Origin: Campylobacter concisus
GTDB taxonomy: Bacteria; Campylobacterota; Campylobacteria; Campylobacterales; Campylobacteraceae
DNA: 64,000 bases
Direction of reading: 5' to 3'
NCBI RefSeq assembly: GCF_003048595.2
Contig: NZ_CP049270.1
Coordinates: 1,178,001-1,242,000 of the forward strand
Below the pieces are notes generated by a model, which worked only from the letters and a program-made list of their open reading frames with translations, was not told where the DNA came from and searched no databases. Shown piece by piece: positions 8,175-17,673 of the stretch. Every line of letters begins with the position of its first letter. Position 1 is the first letter of the stretch. The position numbers and the translations under genes are program-made.

Positions 8175-9130
8175 TAAAAGTTAGTCTCTTTGGCTGTTTT
8201 TGCTTTTTGTAAGATAAAACTAGCAAACTCATCACTAAAATTTGGGCACCAAACAACCTTGTAGAAGCTAAAATTTAGCTCTTTTGCGATCTTTGCATAC
8301 TCAATAACTAGCTCAAAAATAGTCTCAGAGTTATCTATACAAAAAGAGAGTGGATAGATAAGAGCCTTTTTACTCTTACACTTTGCCAAAATTTCATTTA
8401 GTGAGGGCTCTAGCCATTTTACAGGGCCAAGGCGCGATTGGTAGGCTAAATTTATCTCTTTGAAGTTTAATCCGCTATCTTTTATCATTTTACTTAAAAT
8501 TTGCACATGCTCATTTATATGCTTTTCGTAAACATCGCCTTTATCGATAATTTTTTGAGGCAACGAATGAGCTGAAAAAATTAAGCTTACATCGCTTGTG
8601 TCTATACCACTTATGGTTTTATTTATGTGGGAAATTATGATTTTATTATAGTTCTCATCGTCATAAAAGGTATCGCAAAGTAAAATTCTAGCCTTAACCC
8701 CCAGTTCGTCTTTTGCTTTTTTAAAATCATCCAAACTAGAAGATATCGTGGTTTTAGAGTGATGAGGATAAAGTGGCAAAAGTACTATCTCATCAAAATT
8801 TTCATATTTTTTCAGCACTTCTTTTGTAAAAGGCGAAGTATAGTTCATCGCAAAATCAATCGCACTAAACTCATTTTCAAAGCTTGAAATTTTATCGCAA
8901 AGCTTTTTTGTAAGCTCACAAATAGGCGACTTGCCACCGATTTGTTTATAGTTGTGCTGTGCAGCCTTTAGTCTACCTTTTACTATCATAAAAGCTACAA
9001 GTTTTCTTAAAAATTTATTTTTTATGCCCAAAATATATGGATCATCAAACATATTTTTTAAAAAAATTTCTACATCATCAAGGTTATTTGCACCACCCAT
9101 ATTTAAAAGCAAAAGTGCCTTTTTCTTCAA
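8174..9130 (-). CDS. hemH: Ferrochelatase
   Basis: A 318-residue enzyme that inserts ferrous iron into protoporphyrin IX, the last step of haem synthesis. Characteristic blocks are LLNMGGANNLDDVEIFLKNMF at the N terminus, the LLPLYPHHSKTT region and the SAHSLPQKIIDKGD motif containing the conserved catalytic histidine near residue 180. It overlaps the upstream Gfo/Idh oxidoreductase gene by 4 bases, the same pairing seen at Cj0503-Cj0504. Confidence 0.96.
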   Translation of the reverse strand: MKKKALLLLNMGGANNLDDVEIFLKNMFDDPYILGIKNKFLRKLVAFMIVKGRLKAAQHNYKQIGGKSPICELTKKLCDKISSFENEFSAIDFAMNYTSPFTKEVLKKYENFDEIVLLPLYPHHSKTTISSSLDDFKKAKDELGVKARILLCDTFYDDENYNKIIISHINKTISGIDTSDVSLIFSAHSLPQKIIDKGDVYEKHINEHVQILSKMIKDSGLNFKEINLAYQSRLGPVKWLEPSLNEILAKCKSKKALIYPLSFCIDNSETIFELVIEYAKIAKELNFSFYKVVWCPNFSDEFASFILQKAKTAKETNF

Positions 9131-9996
9131 AATAACTCCTTAATTTTTATAGCATCGTCAATACTTGAAAGTTCGATGTTTTCGCCGCTTTGGCAAAGGT
9201 CATAAAAAGCATCGTATTGAGCTTTTATTTCATTGTTTAAAGGATCGGTTTTTAAATTCATCTGACCATTTTCATTTACTCTGTGAAGTTTATAATCAAT
9301 AAGATCACCAAAATAAACACCTTCTTTTGCATTTACTTCTATTTTGAAACGTTCTAATGAACCACAGAACGAATCGGTAATATTTACTAAAATTTGATTT
9401 TTCATTTTAATGTTAATTCCAACATTATCGCATACTTTGGTATTGGTTTTATTTGCCTGAGTATAAAAGAAATTGCAGACTTCGCTACCTACTAAATTTT
9501 TAGCAAGATCTATATCGCAAAGCGAAAGCTCGTTTATAATATTTCCCTCACAAAGTGGTTTAAAATGCGCAATTGAAATGCTATAAATTTCTTCTTCTTT
9601 CAAAAGTGCCTTTTTTAATGAAATGATGGTCGGATTAAAGCGCTCATCAACGCCAGTACAAACTCTGACTTTATTTACAACTGACGCATATTTTATCTCT
9701 TTTAGCTCACTTACGCTTTTAAATACAGGCCTTGAAATCAATATATTTTGACAATATTTTGCACACTGACAAAAGGCCTCTACGATCTCATGTTGAGGCA
9801 GACAAAGTACGACAGCTTGCGGCTGGGCTACTTCTATAAATTTCTTAAACTCATCAAAAAACGGAGCTCTGCAAGCATCATCTCTATTTTCTTTATCAAA
9901 AACTCCACAAACTTCAAATTTGTCAGAACGCCTCAGCTCCATATAGTGCCGCTTGCCAACTAGATTGTATCCAACAATGCCAATTTTGAGTTTCAC
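9127..9996 (-). CDS. Gfo/Idh/MocA-type NAD(P)-dependent oxidoreductase
   Basis: A 289-residue protein with a Rossmann fold beginning KIGIVGYNLVGKRHY (G-x-G-x-x-G-like: GYNLVG), followed by VVLCLPQHEIVEAF, the usual second part of the cofactor-binding domain. The C-terminal half matches the alpha/beta dimerisation domain in layout. The substrate is unknown. The frame opens at a GTG (9994-9996). Gene order (oxidoreductase, hemH on one strand, alaS divergent) matches Cj0504c. It could act on a sugar or a cyclitol, but nothing nearby fixes this. Confidence 0.82.
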   Translation of the reverse strand: MKLKIGIVGYNLVGKRHYMELRRSDKFEVCGVFDKENRDDACRAPFFDEFKKFIEVAQPQAVVLCLPQHEIVEAFCQCAKYCQNILISRPVFKSVSELKEIKYASVVNKVRVCTGVDERFNPTIISLKKALLKEEEIYSISIAHFKPLCEGNIINELSLCDIDLAKNLVGSEVCNFFYTQANKTNTKVCDNVGINIKMKNQILVNITDSFCGSLERFKIEVNAKEGVYFGDLIDYKLHRVNENGQMNLKTDPLNNEIKAQYDAFYDLCQSGENIELSSIDDAIKIKELF

Positions 9997-10163
9997 TAAA
10001 GACCTTTTAGTTATAAATTTTTAGGCTATTTTAATTGCAAATCGCTTTTAAACAAATAAATTTATAAAATATATTAAGCAAAAATTAATTTTGTATTTTT
10101 TTATAAATTTACAAACGATTTTTAGCTAAAATCGAGCAAAATTTAAAACTAACGAGGATAAAA

Positions 10164-12722
10164 ATGCAAAATTTAGATATAAGAAAGGCGTATCTTGATT
10201 TTTTTAAATCAAAAGGTCACGAAGTAGTAGCTTCTGCACCACTCGTGCCAAATGATGCAACGCTACTTTTCACAAACGCTGGTATGGTGCCATTTAAGAG
10301 TATTTTCACAGGCGAAGTGCCACGCCCAACACCACCTATTCGCACTAGCTGTCAGACCTGCATAAGAGCTGGCGGTAAGCATAACGATCTTGATAACGTC
10401 GGCTACACAGCACGCCACCACACGTTTTTTGAGATGTTAGGGAATTTTAGCTTCGGCGAGTACTTCAAAAAAGAGGCGATCTCTTACGCTTGGGAATTTG
10501 TAACAGAAATACTAAAACTGCCAAAAGATAAGCTTTATGTGACCGTTCACGAAAGCGACGATGAGGCGTTTGCGCTATGGGAGCAGCACATCGCAAAGGA
10601 GCGCATTTATAGATTCGGCGATCACGATAACTTCTGGCAGATGGGCGATACTGGACCATGCGGCCCTTGTAGCGAAATTTTTTACGATCAAGGTGCTGAA
10701 CACTTTAACACGCCTGAAGACTACATGGGTGGCGATGGCGATAGATTTTTAGAGATTTGGAATCTTGTTTTCATGCAGTATGAAAGAAGCGCCGATGGCA
10801 AACTAAGCCCACTACCAAAGCCAAGCATCGATACAGGTATGGGACTTGAGCGCGTTACTGCCATCTTGCAAGGTAAATTTAGTAACTACGACAGCACACT
10901 TTTTATGCCGCTCATCAATGAAGTAGCAAAGCTTTGCGGCAAGCCATACGTCTATGAAAGTGGCGCTAGCTACCGCGTCATAAGCGATCACATCCGCTCG
11001 GTTACATTTTTGCTAGCTCAAGGTACAACATTTGACAAAGAAGGCCGTGGCTACGTACTTCGCCGCATCTTACGCCGTGCGATCCGTCATGGATACTTGC
11101 TAGGCATAAAAGAGCCATTTATGTATAAGCTTGTTGATAAAGTTTGCGAGCTAATGGGCGAGCACTACACCTATCTAAATGAGAAAAAGGCGGCTGTAAA
11201 AGAGCAGATAAAGCTTGAAGAAGAGAGATTTTTGGCGACAATCGCGAGTGGCTTAGAACTATTTGAGAGCGAGCTTAAAAATACAAAAGAAATTTTTAGC
11301 GGGGAGGCTGCGTTTAAGCTTTATGACACATTTGGCTTCCCACTTGATCTAACGGCTGATATGCTTAGAGAAAAGAGCTTAAAAGTCGATGAGGCAAGGT
11401 TTGATGAGCTTATGAGCGAGCAAAAAGCACGTGCAAAAGCTGCTTGGAAAGGCAGTGGCGATAAGAGTGCAAAGGGCGATTTTAAAGAGCTACTTGAGAA
11501 ATTTGGCGAGAATAAATTTATAGGCTATGAAGAGCTTAAAAGTAAAAGTAAAATTTTAGCCCTACTTGATGAAGAATTTAAAAACATAGATACGCTAAGT
11601 GATGGCAAAGAGGGCTGGGTAATGTTTGATGTAACTCCATTTTACGCTCAAAGTGGCGGCCAGTGCGGCGATAGCGGTAAGATAGTGGGCAAAGCAAATG
11701 TGCTTGATACGCAAAAATTTCATGGACTAAATTTATCTTTAGTAAAAACTAATGCAACGCTAAAAGTTGGTGACGAAGTAGAGCTTGAAGTTGGCAGTGA
11801 TAGAGCCCAGATCGCGCGTCACCATAGCGCCACACACTTGCTTCATGCAGCCCTTAGAAACGTGCTTGGCACGCATATCGCTCAAGCTGGCTCAAGTGTA
11901 GAAGCGGATAAGTTAAGGTTTGACTTCTCTCATCCAAAAGCACTTACTAGTGAAGAAATTTCAAAGATTGAAAATTTAGTAAATGAGTGGATACTAAATG
12001 GTGCTAACTCAAAAACAGAACTTATGAAACTTGAAGATGCTAAAAATAGTGGAGCTATCGCACTATTTAATGAAAAATACGCTGATGATGTGAGAGTCGT
12101 TAGCTTTGGTAATGTCAGCAAAGAGCTTTGTGGCGGTACACATGTGAAAAATATAGATGAGATAGGATCGTTTTTCATCACAAAAGAGAGCGGCGTAAGT
12201 GCTGGTGTTAGGCGTATAGAGGCTGTTTGCTCAAGGGCTGCACTAAATTTAGCAAGGTCATTTAGAGCTGAGCTTGATGAGTTAAAAGATGAGTTAAAGA
12301 GCACCGAGCCACTAAATGCGGTCAAAAAGCTAAAAAATGAATTAAGAGTTTTAAAAGATAAACTAAAAAATGCTAAAAATTCTCATGAGCTAGTCTATTT
12401 AGACATAAATAAAACCAAGCTTTGCGTCACAAGCGTAGATGGTGGAGATATAAAAACTTTGATAGATGAGTTTAAAAATGAGCATGAAAGTGCTGCTATT
12501 TTGCTAATCCAAGCTGATGAGAGTGGCAAAATTTCTCTTGCAGCTGGAGTCAAAAATGCTCCTTTAAAAGCTGGTGCTTGGGTAAAATTTGCAGCGCAAA
12601 TCCTAGGTGGCAATGGCGGTGGCAAAGATGACTTTGCAACAGCCGGTGGCAAAGATGCATCGATGATAGAAGATGCGATAAAAGACTCACTTGAGTACGC
12701 AAGGCAAGCCTTAGAAAAATGA
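10164..12722 (+). CDS. alaS: Alanyl-tRNA synthetase
   Basis: An 852-residue cytoplasmic enzyme charging tRNA-Ala. The catalytic class II domain occupies about 1-240 ([41 protein letters not shown]). The editing domain has the zinc ligands HHSATHLLH and CGGTHV. The C-terminal C-Ala region contains a coiled coil (about 700-750) and the glycine-rich [15 protein letters not shown]. Full length. GAGGATAAAA precedes the ATG. It heads a five-gene operon whose first four genes overlap by 4 bases each. Confidence 0.98.
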   Translation: MQNLDIRKAYLDFFKSKGHEVVASAPLVPNDATLLFTNAGMVPFKSIFTGEVPRPTPPIRTSCQTCIRAGGKHNDLDNVGYTARHHTFFEMLGNFSFGEYFKKEAISYAWEFVTEILKLPKDKLYVTVHESDDEAFALWEQHIAKERIYRFGDHDNFWQMGDTGPCGPCSEIFYDQGAEHFNTPEDYMGGDGDRFLEIWNLVFMQYERSADGKLSPLPKPSIDTGMGLERVTAILQGKFSNYDSTLFMPLINEVAKLCGKPYVYESGASYRVISDHIRSVTFLLAQGTTFDKEGRGYVLRRILRRAIRHGYLLGIKEPFMYKLVDKVCELMGEHYTYLNEKKAAVKEQIKLEEERFLATIASGLELFESELKNTKEIFSGEAAFKLYDTFGFPLDLTADMLREKSLKVDEARFDELMSEQKARAKAAWKGSGDKSAKGDFKELLEKFGENKFIGYEELKSKSKILALLDEEFKNIDTLSDGKEGWVMFDVTPFYAQSGGQCGDSGKIVGKANVLDTQKFHGLNLSLVKTNATLKVGDEVELEVGSDRAQIARHHSATHLLHAALRNVLGTHIAQAGSSVEADKLRFDFSHPKALTSEEISKIENLVNEWILNGANSKTELMKLEDAKNSGAIALFNEKYADDVRVVSFGNVSKELCGGTHVKNIDEIGSFFITKESGVSAGVRRIEAVCSRAALNLARSFRAELDELKDELKSTEPLNAVKKLKNELRVLKDKLKNAKNSHELVYLDINKTKLCVTSVDGGDIKTLIDEFKNEHESAAILLIQADESGKISLAAGVKNAPLKAGAWVKFAAQILGGNGGGKDDFATAGGKDASMIEDAIKDSLEYARQALEK

Positions 12723-13219
12723 GTCATTACGATATAGCTTTTATAAAATTTGACCAAGTAGTACTATTTTTGCATGTATGCTTTGTAGCTCTTTTTGTGG
12801 GGCTACAAGCCGGTCTTGTGCTTGTTGGAAGTTACTTTATAAAAAATAAATTTGAAGACAAGGAACGCTATCACATCTTACTTCACATTATAAGACGCTT
12901 TGGCATTGCGATTTTCATACTAATCCTTTGCGTGATAGCGACAAGCATAGTTATAATTTTTGGATTTTATGATACAAATTTGACAAATCCTATGGCAAGT
13001 GCAATGGTAGCAACAAAATGCGCAATAGAACTATTTTTGCTATTAAATTTAAGTTATATATTTTATAGATACAAAAAGGCCTTAAAAGCACTAAGATCGC
13101 ATGAAATGATCGAGCTAAACGAGAGTTTGATCGTTATAATTTATTACTTCACACCGCTAAATTTATTAGCTTCTTTAGCAGCTATTTATCTTGGTATAAG
13201 CTATAAGGTATTTTTATGA
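12719..13219 (+). CDS. Four-helix membrane protein, CopD/DUF2269-like topology
   Basis: A 166-residue protein with four hydrophobic segments at about 14-38, 60-84, 97-116 and 138-162. The first reads [22 protein letters not shown], a membrane helix with a histidine near its start, which recalls CopD/DUF2269-type small membrane proteins that may bind haem. I cannot assign a function. It overlaps both alaS and maf by 4 bases, so it is translationally coupled to housekeeping genes. A second protein of similar build lies at 49320-49751. Confidence 0.85.
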   Translation: MSHYDIAFIKFDQVVLFLHVCFVALFVGLQAGLVLVGSYFIKNKFEDKERYHILLHIIRRFGIAIFILILCVIATSIVIIFGFYDTNLTNPMASAMVATKCAIELFLLLNLSYIFYRYKKALKALRSHEMIELNESLIVIIYYFTPLNLLASLAAIYLGISYKVFL

Positions 13220-13758
13220 TAACACTTGCTTCAAGCTCACCAACAAGGGCAAATTTATTAAAAGATGCTGGTATAAATTTCACTCAAATTTCTTTCCAGT
13301 TTGATGAGAGCAAGATAGAAAAAAATGTAAAGCCTGAAATTTATGTCCAAAACGTAGTAAAAGCCAAAAAAGAGCAATTTTTAAAAGAAAACATGGGTCT
13401 TAAAAATTTACTCTTTGCAGATAGCTGCGTGGCGTGTGGAGATAAAATTTTAGGTAAAGCAAAGGATGAAAAAGAAGCGATTGCTATGCTAAATTTGCAA
13501 AGCGGCAACGAATGCAGCGTCTATACGGCGATGATATTTTTAGGCGAATTTGAGCTTATAAACGTAAGTAAAACTATGTATAAATTTAAAAAATTTGACG
13601 AGCATGACATTAATGAATACATAAAAAATAATGAGTGGCAAGGCAAGGCTGGAGCCATGACGATAGAAAATTTTAATAAAAAATATATCATCTCCCAACA
13701 CGGCGAAACCAGCACGGCCATGGGACTAAATTTAAAAATATTAAAGGCATTTTTATGA
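13216..13758 (+). CDS. maf: Maf-type nucleoside triphosphate pyrophosphatase
   Basis: A 180-residue house-cleaning enzyme that hydrolyses non-canonical nucleotides or dTTP/UTP. The N terminus [19 protein letters not shown] is the Maf phosphate-binding motif, and FADSCVACGDKILGKAKDEKEA is the conserved catalytic block with aspartate. The C terminus has GKAGAMTIE in place of the usual YxIQG-type loop. It lies between the four-helix membrane gene and pbpA with 4-base overlaps on both sides, as in Cj0507-Cj0508. Confidence 0.94.
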   Translation: MITLASSSPTRANLLKDAGINFTQISFQFDESKIEKNVKPEIYVQNVVKAKKEQFLKENMGLKNLLFADSCVACGDKILGKAKDEKEAIAMLNLQSGNECSVYTAMIFLGEFELINVSKTMYKFKKFDEHDINEYIKNNEWQGKAGAMTIENFNKKYIISQHGETSTAMGLNLKILKAFL

Positions 13759-15683
13759 AATATATCTTGGCATTTATCTTTATAGTTGCCATTTCGCTTG
13801 GCGGAGCATTTTTATATTTTTATTCGCAAGTTAGATTTGATGCTTACGCTATTATTGATTATAAACCAAAGCTTACAACGCAAATTTTTGATAGAAACAA
13901 CGAACTCATCGCAAATATCTTTGAAGAAAATAGAATTTACGTAAAGTATAACGACATCCCGCCGCGTGTCATCGAAGCACTCGTAGCTATCGAGGATACA
14001 AGCTACTTTGAGCACGGCGGCATAAACGTAGAAGCTATGGTAAGAGCTGCCATAAAAGATATTAAAGCTAGAAAGTTAGTCGAGGGAGCTTCAACACTAA
14101 CACAACAGCTCATTAAAAATTTGGCTCTAAGCCGTGAGAAGAAATTTACAAGAAAGATAAAAGAAATCGTGCTTGCCATGAAGCTTGAAAGCGAGCTTAG
14201 CAAAGAAGATATCATCGAAAGATACCTAAATCACGTCTATTTTGGACATGGTTACTACGGCATAAAAACAGCAGCTGAGGGATATTTTAGAAAAGAGCTA
14301 AATGAGCTAAGCATAAAAGAGGTTGCCATGCTAGTTGGCTTGCCAAAGGCTCCAAGCACTTATGATCCTACAAAGCACCTTGACTTGTCGCTTAGCCGTG
14401 CAAACAGAGTGCTTGAGAGAATGTATAGCATCGGCTGGATAAATGAGGACGAGTACCGCAAGGGCGTGCTTGAAGAGCCAGCGGTCTTTGATGACACACT
14501 CACAAGAAATAAAGCCCCTTACGTAGTCGATGAGATAATAAAAGAGGCTTCAAAGAAATTTGACGATATAAAGACTGGTGGCTATAAGATACAAAGCACA
14601 GTTGATCTAAATGTCCAAAAGATCGCTCAAGAAGCTCTAGTCTATGGCTACAATGAAATTTTAAAACGCGATAAAAAAGCAAATGCAGAAATCCTAAATG
14701 GAGCTATAGTAGTTACTCATCCACAAAGCGGTCAAATTTTGGCACTAATTGGTGGCATCGACTACGCAAAAAGCAGCTATAACCGCGCCACTCAAAGCAA
14801 GCGTCAGCCAGGATCTAGCTTTAAGCCATTTATCTATCAAATTGCCCTTGATAGTGGCTACTCAGTTGTTTCTCAAGTGGCTGATATCGCCAGGACATTT
14901 GACATGGGAAATGGCAAAGAGTGGACGCCAAAGAACTATAGCGGCGGTTTTCAAGGATATATCACTATAAAATCAGCCATAACCCAGTCGCGTAACCTCG
15001 CAACCATAAATTTGCTAAACGATCTTGGTCTTAGCTCGGTTCGTAAACAGCTTACTGATATGGGCTTTAACGATATCCCAGAAAATTTATCTATCGCACT
15101 TGGAAGCTTTGGGATTTCGCCACTTGATTTTGCAAAATTTTACTCGATGTTTCCAAATGAGGGCGAGATGGTTGAGCCAACACTTATTAAGCATATAGAA
15201 AATAGCTTTGGGGCTTCGATGGACTATGAACCACAAAGAAAGCAAGTGCTAAAACCAGAACAAGCATTTTTGATGACGACACTTCTTCAAAATGTCGTAA
15301 ATAACGGCACTGGACGCAACGCTAAAATAAACGGCATCCAAATAGCAGGCAAAACCGGTACAACAAACAATAACATCGATGCTTGGTTTTGTGGCTACTC
15401 GCCCGATATCGAAGCGATAATCTGGTACGGAAATGACGACAACAGCCCTATGAAAAAGATTGAAGGCGGTGGTAGAACAGCCGCACCTGTGTTTAAGAAA
15501 TTTATGGAAGGCTACATTAAGCTTTATCCTACTTTAAGACGTGCATTTGAGCAGCCAGATGGTGTTTATAAAGGCTATTATGGTGGCAGTGACGAATACT
15601 ACACAAATGACTCACCACTACCTCAAAATATGCCAGCAAATGATATCATACAAGATCAAGAAAATGACGGGTTATTATTTTAG
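13755..15683 (+). CDS. pbpA: Penicillin-binding protein 1A-type glycosyltransferase/transpeptidase
   Basis: A 642-residue bifunctional class A PBP anchored by one N-terminal membrane helix (about 2-22). The GT51 domain follows with IEDTSYFEHGGIN and the EGASTLTQQLIKNL block. The transpeptidase domain contains SxxK in PGSSFKPF, SxN in TQSRNLATI and KTGTT. It builds and cross-links peptidoglycan on the periplasmic side of the inner membrane. All catalytic motifs are present. Overlap with maf is 4 bases. The C-terminal tail is low complexity and acidic. Confidence 0.97.
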   Translation: MKYILAFIFIVAISLGGAFLYFYSQVRFDAYAIIDYKPKLTTQIFDRNNELIANIFEENRIYVKYNDIPPRVIEALVAIEDTSYFEHGGINVEAMVRAAIKDIKARKLVEGASTLTQQLIKNLALSREKKFTRKIKEIVLAMKLESELSKEDIIERYLNHVYFGHGYYGIKTAAEGYFRKELNELSIKEVAMLVGLPKAPSTYDPTKHLDLSLSRANRVLERMYSIGWINEDEYRKGVLEEPAVFDDTLTRNKAPYVVDEIIKEASKKFDDIKTGGYKIQSTVDLNVQKIAQEALVYGYNEILKRDKKANAEILNGAIVVTHPQSGQILALIGGIDYAKSSYNRATQSKRQPGSSFKPFIYQIALDSGYSVVSQVADIARTFDMGNGKEWTPKNYSGGFQGYITIKSAITQSRNLATINLLNDLGLSSVRKQLTDMGFNDIPENLSIALGSFGISPLDFAKFYSMFPNEGEMVEPTLIKHIENSFGASMDYEPQRKQVLKPEQAFLMTTLLQNVVNNGTGRNAKINGIQIAGKTGTTNNNIDAWFCGYSPDIEAIIWYGNDDNSPMKKIEGGGRTAAPVFKKFMEGYIKLYPTLRRAFEQPDGVYKGYYGGSDEYYTNDSPLPQNMPANDIIQDQENDGLLF

Positions 15684-15692
15684 GAAGATAAG

Positions 15693-15980
15693 ATGAGGAT
15701 TAAAATTTTACTTTGTTTAGTAGTCGCAAGTATTGCATGTGGCGCTAATCTAAATACGGCCAGCAAAAACGAGTTAATGGGGCTTGGGCTAAGTAAAGGT
15801 CAAGCGTTAAACATTATAAAATACAGAAAAGCCCATAAATTTAAAAGCATCGATGAGCTTGAAAAAGTCCAAGGTATTGGCTTTAACGATATGCAAAAAG
15901 TTAAGGCAAAACTTAGTATAAAAGAGAATACAAAAGTAAAAAAATCTAAAGCAAAAAACTCCAAAGACAAGAAAAAATAA
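15693..15980 (+). CDS. ComEA-like exported helix-hairpin-helix protein
   Basis: A 95-residue protein with an N-terminal signal sequence ending near CGAN and one HhH unit: NLNTASKNELMGLGLSKGQA followed by FKSIDELEKVQGIG. This is the ComEA-type DNA-binding fold, used by competence proteins to hold incoming DNA in the periplasm. The last 20 residues are almost pure lysine, serine and asparagine, fitting non-specific DNA contact. It sits 9 bases after pbpA. Campylobacter species are naturally competent, so a DNA-uptake role is plausible but not proven here. Confidence 0.88.
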   Translation: MRIKILLCLVVASIACGANLNTASKNELMGLGLSKGQALNIIKYRKAHKFKSIDELEKVQGIGFNDMQKVKAKLSIKENTKVKKSKAKNSKDKKK

Positions 15981-16056
15981 TCTTATTTTTTATTTGAAAT
16001 TTCTAGCCATTTACATTTGAGTTCTATTATTATGGCTTTTTACAAAGGTTAGAAAG

Positions 16057-17628
16057 ATGCTAAATATTAATAAATTTAAAAATATCAGTTTTTTAAAGTT
16101 TCTGATTTTATTTACTGCTTACATATTTTTTATAAATTATATATTTTTATACAAAGGCGTTCTTTCAGGCTTTCTACAAAATAATCAACTCTCTTTTTCT
16201 ATATTCTTTTTTCTTATATTTGCAATTGTCTTTATCTTGGTTTTCGCTAGTATTTTTTGTATTTTATTTTTGCCTTTTTTGCTAAAGCCAATTACAATTA
16301 TTTTGATTTTAGCAAGTGGCATATCTGCTTACTTTATGCAAGCATATGGTGTTATTATAGATAAGGATATGTTATTAAACGTCCTACACACCGATACCAA
16401 AGAAGCCTTTAGTTACTTTAACACAGGTTTAGTTTTCTGGATAATTTTTACAATCATCTTACCTTGTGTATATGTAGCATTTGTAAAGATTAACTATAGT
16501 AGTTTCAAAAATGAGCTTAAATTAAGAGTAAAAATTATCTCATTTTCTATAGTTGCGATAGCTATCATATTTTCATTAACTTCTAAAATTTTTATACCAT
16601 TTTTTAGAGAGCATTCGAATTTAAGAACTGCATTGCTCCCATACTATCCCATCTACTCAGCTATAAAACTAGCAAAATCGATCACACAAAAACTACTACC
16701 TTTTACTTATGTAGCAGATGATGCGGTACTAACTAACGATAAAAAGAAAATTTTAGTTTTGATAGTTGGCGAGACGCAAAGAAGCAGAAACTATTCACTA
16801 AATGGCTACGCCAAAAATGATACGAATAAATTTACTAAACAAAAAGATGTGGTAAGTTTTACAAATTTCTACTCATGTGGAACAGCCACAGAGACTAGTG
16901 TGCCTTGCCTATTTTCAGACTTAAAGCGAGAAAATTTTAGCAACCGCGAAGCAAAAGCTCGTGAAAATTTAGTCGATATCATCAATAAACTTGGTATAAA
17001 GACATACTTTTTTGGCAACAATAGTGGAGGTTGCAAGGGCGTTTGTGACAATCTTGATCAAAACCATACTTCAGATCATCGAGCAGAAGGCTTTGATGAA
17101 GTGATATTTGATGAGGCCAAAAAGGTCATCAAAGATGCAAATTCCACCACCTTTATCGTGCTACATCTGCAAGGCTCGCATGGCCCTATCTACTACAAAG
17201 GCTACCCAAGCAAATTTAAAGAATTTACCCCAACTTGCGATACTGCCGAGCTAAATAAATGCACACCAGATGAGATAGCAAATACCTACGACAACACCAT
17301 TTTATATGAGGACTATCTACAAAGTGAGCTAATAAACGCTCTTGAAGTAAGAAAAGATGAATTTGAAGTCACCATGTTCTTTTTCTCAGATCACGGAGAG
17401 AGCCTAGGTGAAAACGGTATATATTTACATGGTCTGCCTTACTCCATCGCTCCAGACGAGCAAAAACACATCCCAGCCATCGTCTTTTCAAGCGATAGCG
17501 AACTTTTAAAAAGGCTAAAAACCAGAAAAGATGAGAGCCTTTCGCATGATTTTATATTTAGCTCAGTTCTTGGATATTTTGGGGTAAAAACTAAGGCCTA
17601 TGAGCCAGAATTTGATATCTTTAGGTAG
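16057..17628 (+). CDS. eptC: Phosphoethanolamine transferase, EptA/EptC family
   Basis: A 523-residue inner-membrane enzyme with about five N-terminal membrane helices (to about 190) and a periplasmic sulfatase-fold domain. The metal site and nucleophile are visible: VGETQRSRNYSL, the catalytic threonine in TATETSVPC, and FFSDHGESLGENGIYLHG. The family transfers phosphoethanolamine to lipid A, and in C. jejuni also to the flagellar rod protein FlgG and other targets. A flgG gene is present elsewhere in this window. Cysteine pairs (SCG...VPC, GCKGVC) match family disulfides. It has its own gap of 76 bases upstream. Confidence 0.92.
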   Translation: MLNINKFKNISFLKFLILFTAYIFFINYIFLYKGVLSGFLQNNQLSFSIFFFLIFAIVFILVFASIFCILFLPFLLKPITIILILASGISAYFMQAYGVIIDKDMLLNVLHTDTKEAFSYFNTGLVFWIIFTIILPCVYVAFVKINYSSFKNELKLRVKIISFSIVAIAIIFSLTSKIFIPFFREHSNLRTALLPYYPIYSAIKLAKSITQKLLPFTYVADDAVLTNDKKKILVLIVGETQRSRNYSLNGYAKNDTNKFTKQKDVVSFTNFYSCGTATETSVPCLFSDLKRENFSNREAKARENLVDIINKLGIKTYFFGNNSGGCKGVCDNLDQNHTSDHRAEGFDEVIFDEAKKVIKDANSTTFIVLHLQGSHGPIYYKGYPSKFKEFTPTCDTAELNKCTPDEIANTYDNTILYEDYLQSELINALEVRKDEFEVTMFFFSDHGESLGENGIYLHGLPYSIAPDEQKHIPAIVFSSDSELLKRLKTRKDESLSHDFIFSSVLGYFGVKTKAYEPEFDIFR

Positions 17629-17638
17629 TAAATTTAAA

Positions 17639-17667
17639 GCCAGCCTAGGCAAGAGCCTGAAGCTGGC
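17639..17667. terminator. Bidirectional terminator between eptC and glyS
   Basis: GCCAGC at 17639-17644 pairs with GCTGGC at 17662-17667; an inner AGGC/GCCT pair strengthens it. AAATTTAAA-type sequence flanks it on both sides, so it can serve both converging genes. Confidence 0.75.
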
Positions 17668-17673
17668 GCAAAT

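Noticed and set aside
11930..12757. Long serine- and phenylalanine-rich frames on the strand opposite alaS, and similar frames opposite rpoD, flaC and the MotB-like gene
   Set aside because: They mirror AAA/GAA/GCT-rich codons of the true genes, have no ribosome sites and lie wholly inside well-identified genes.
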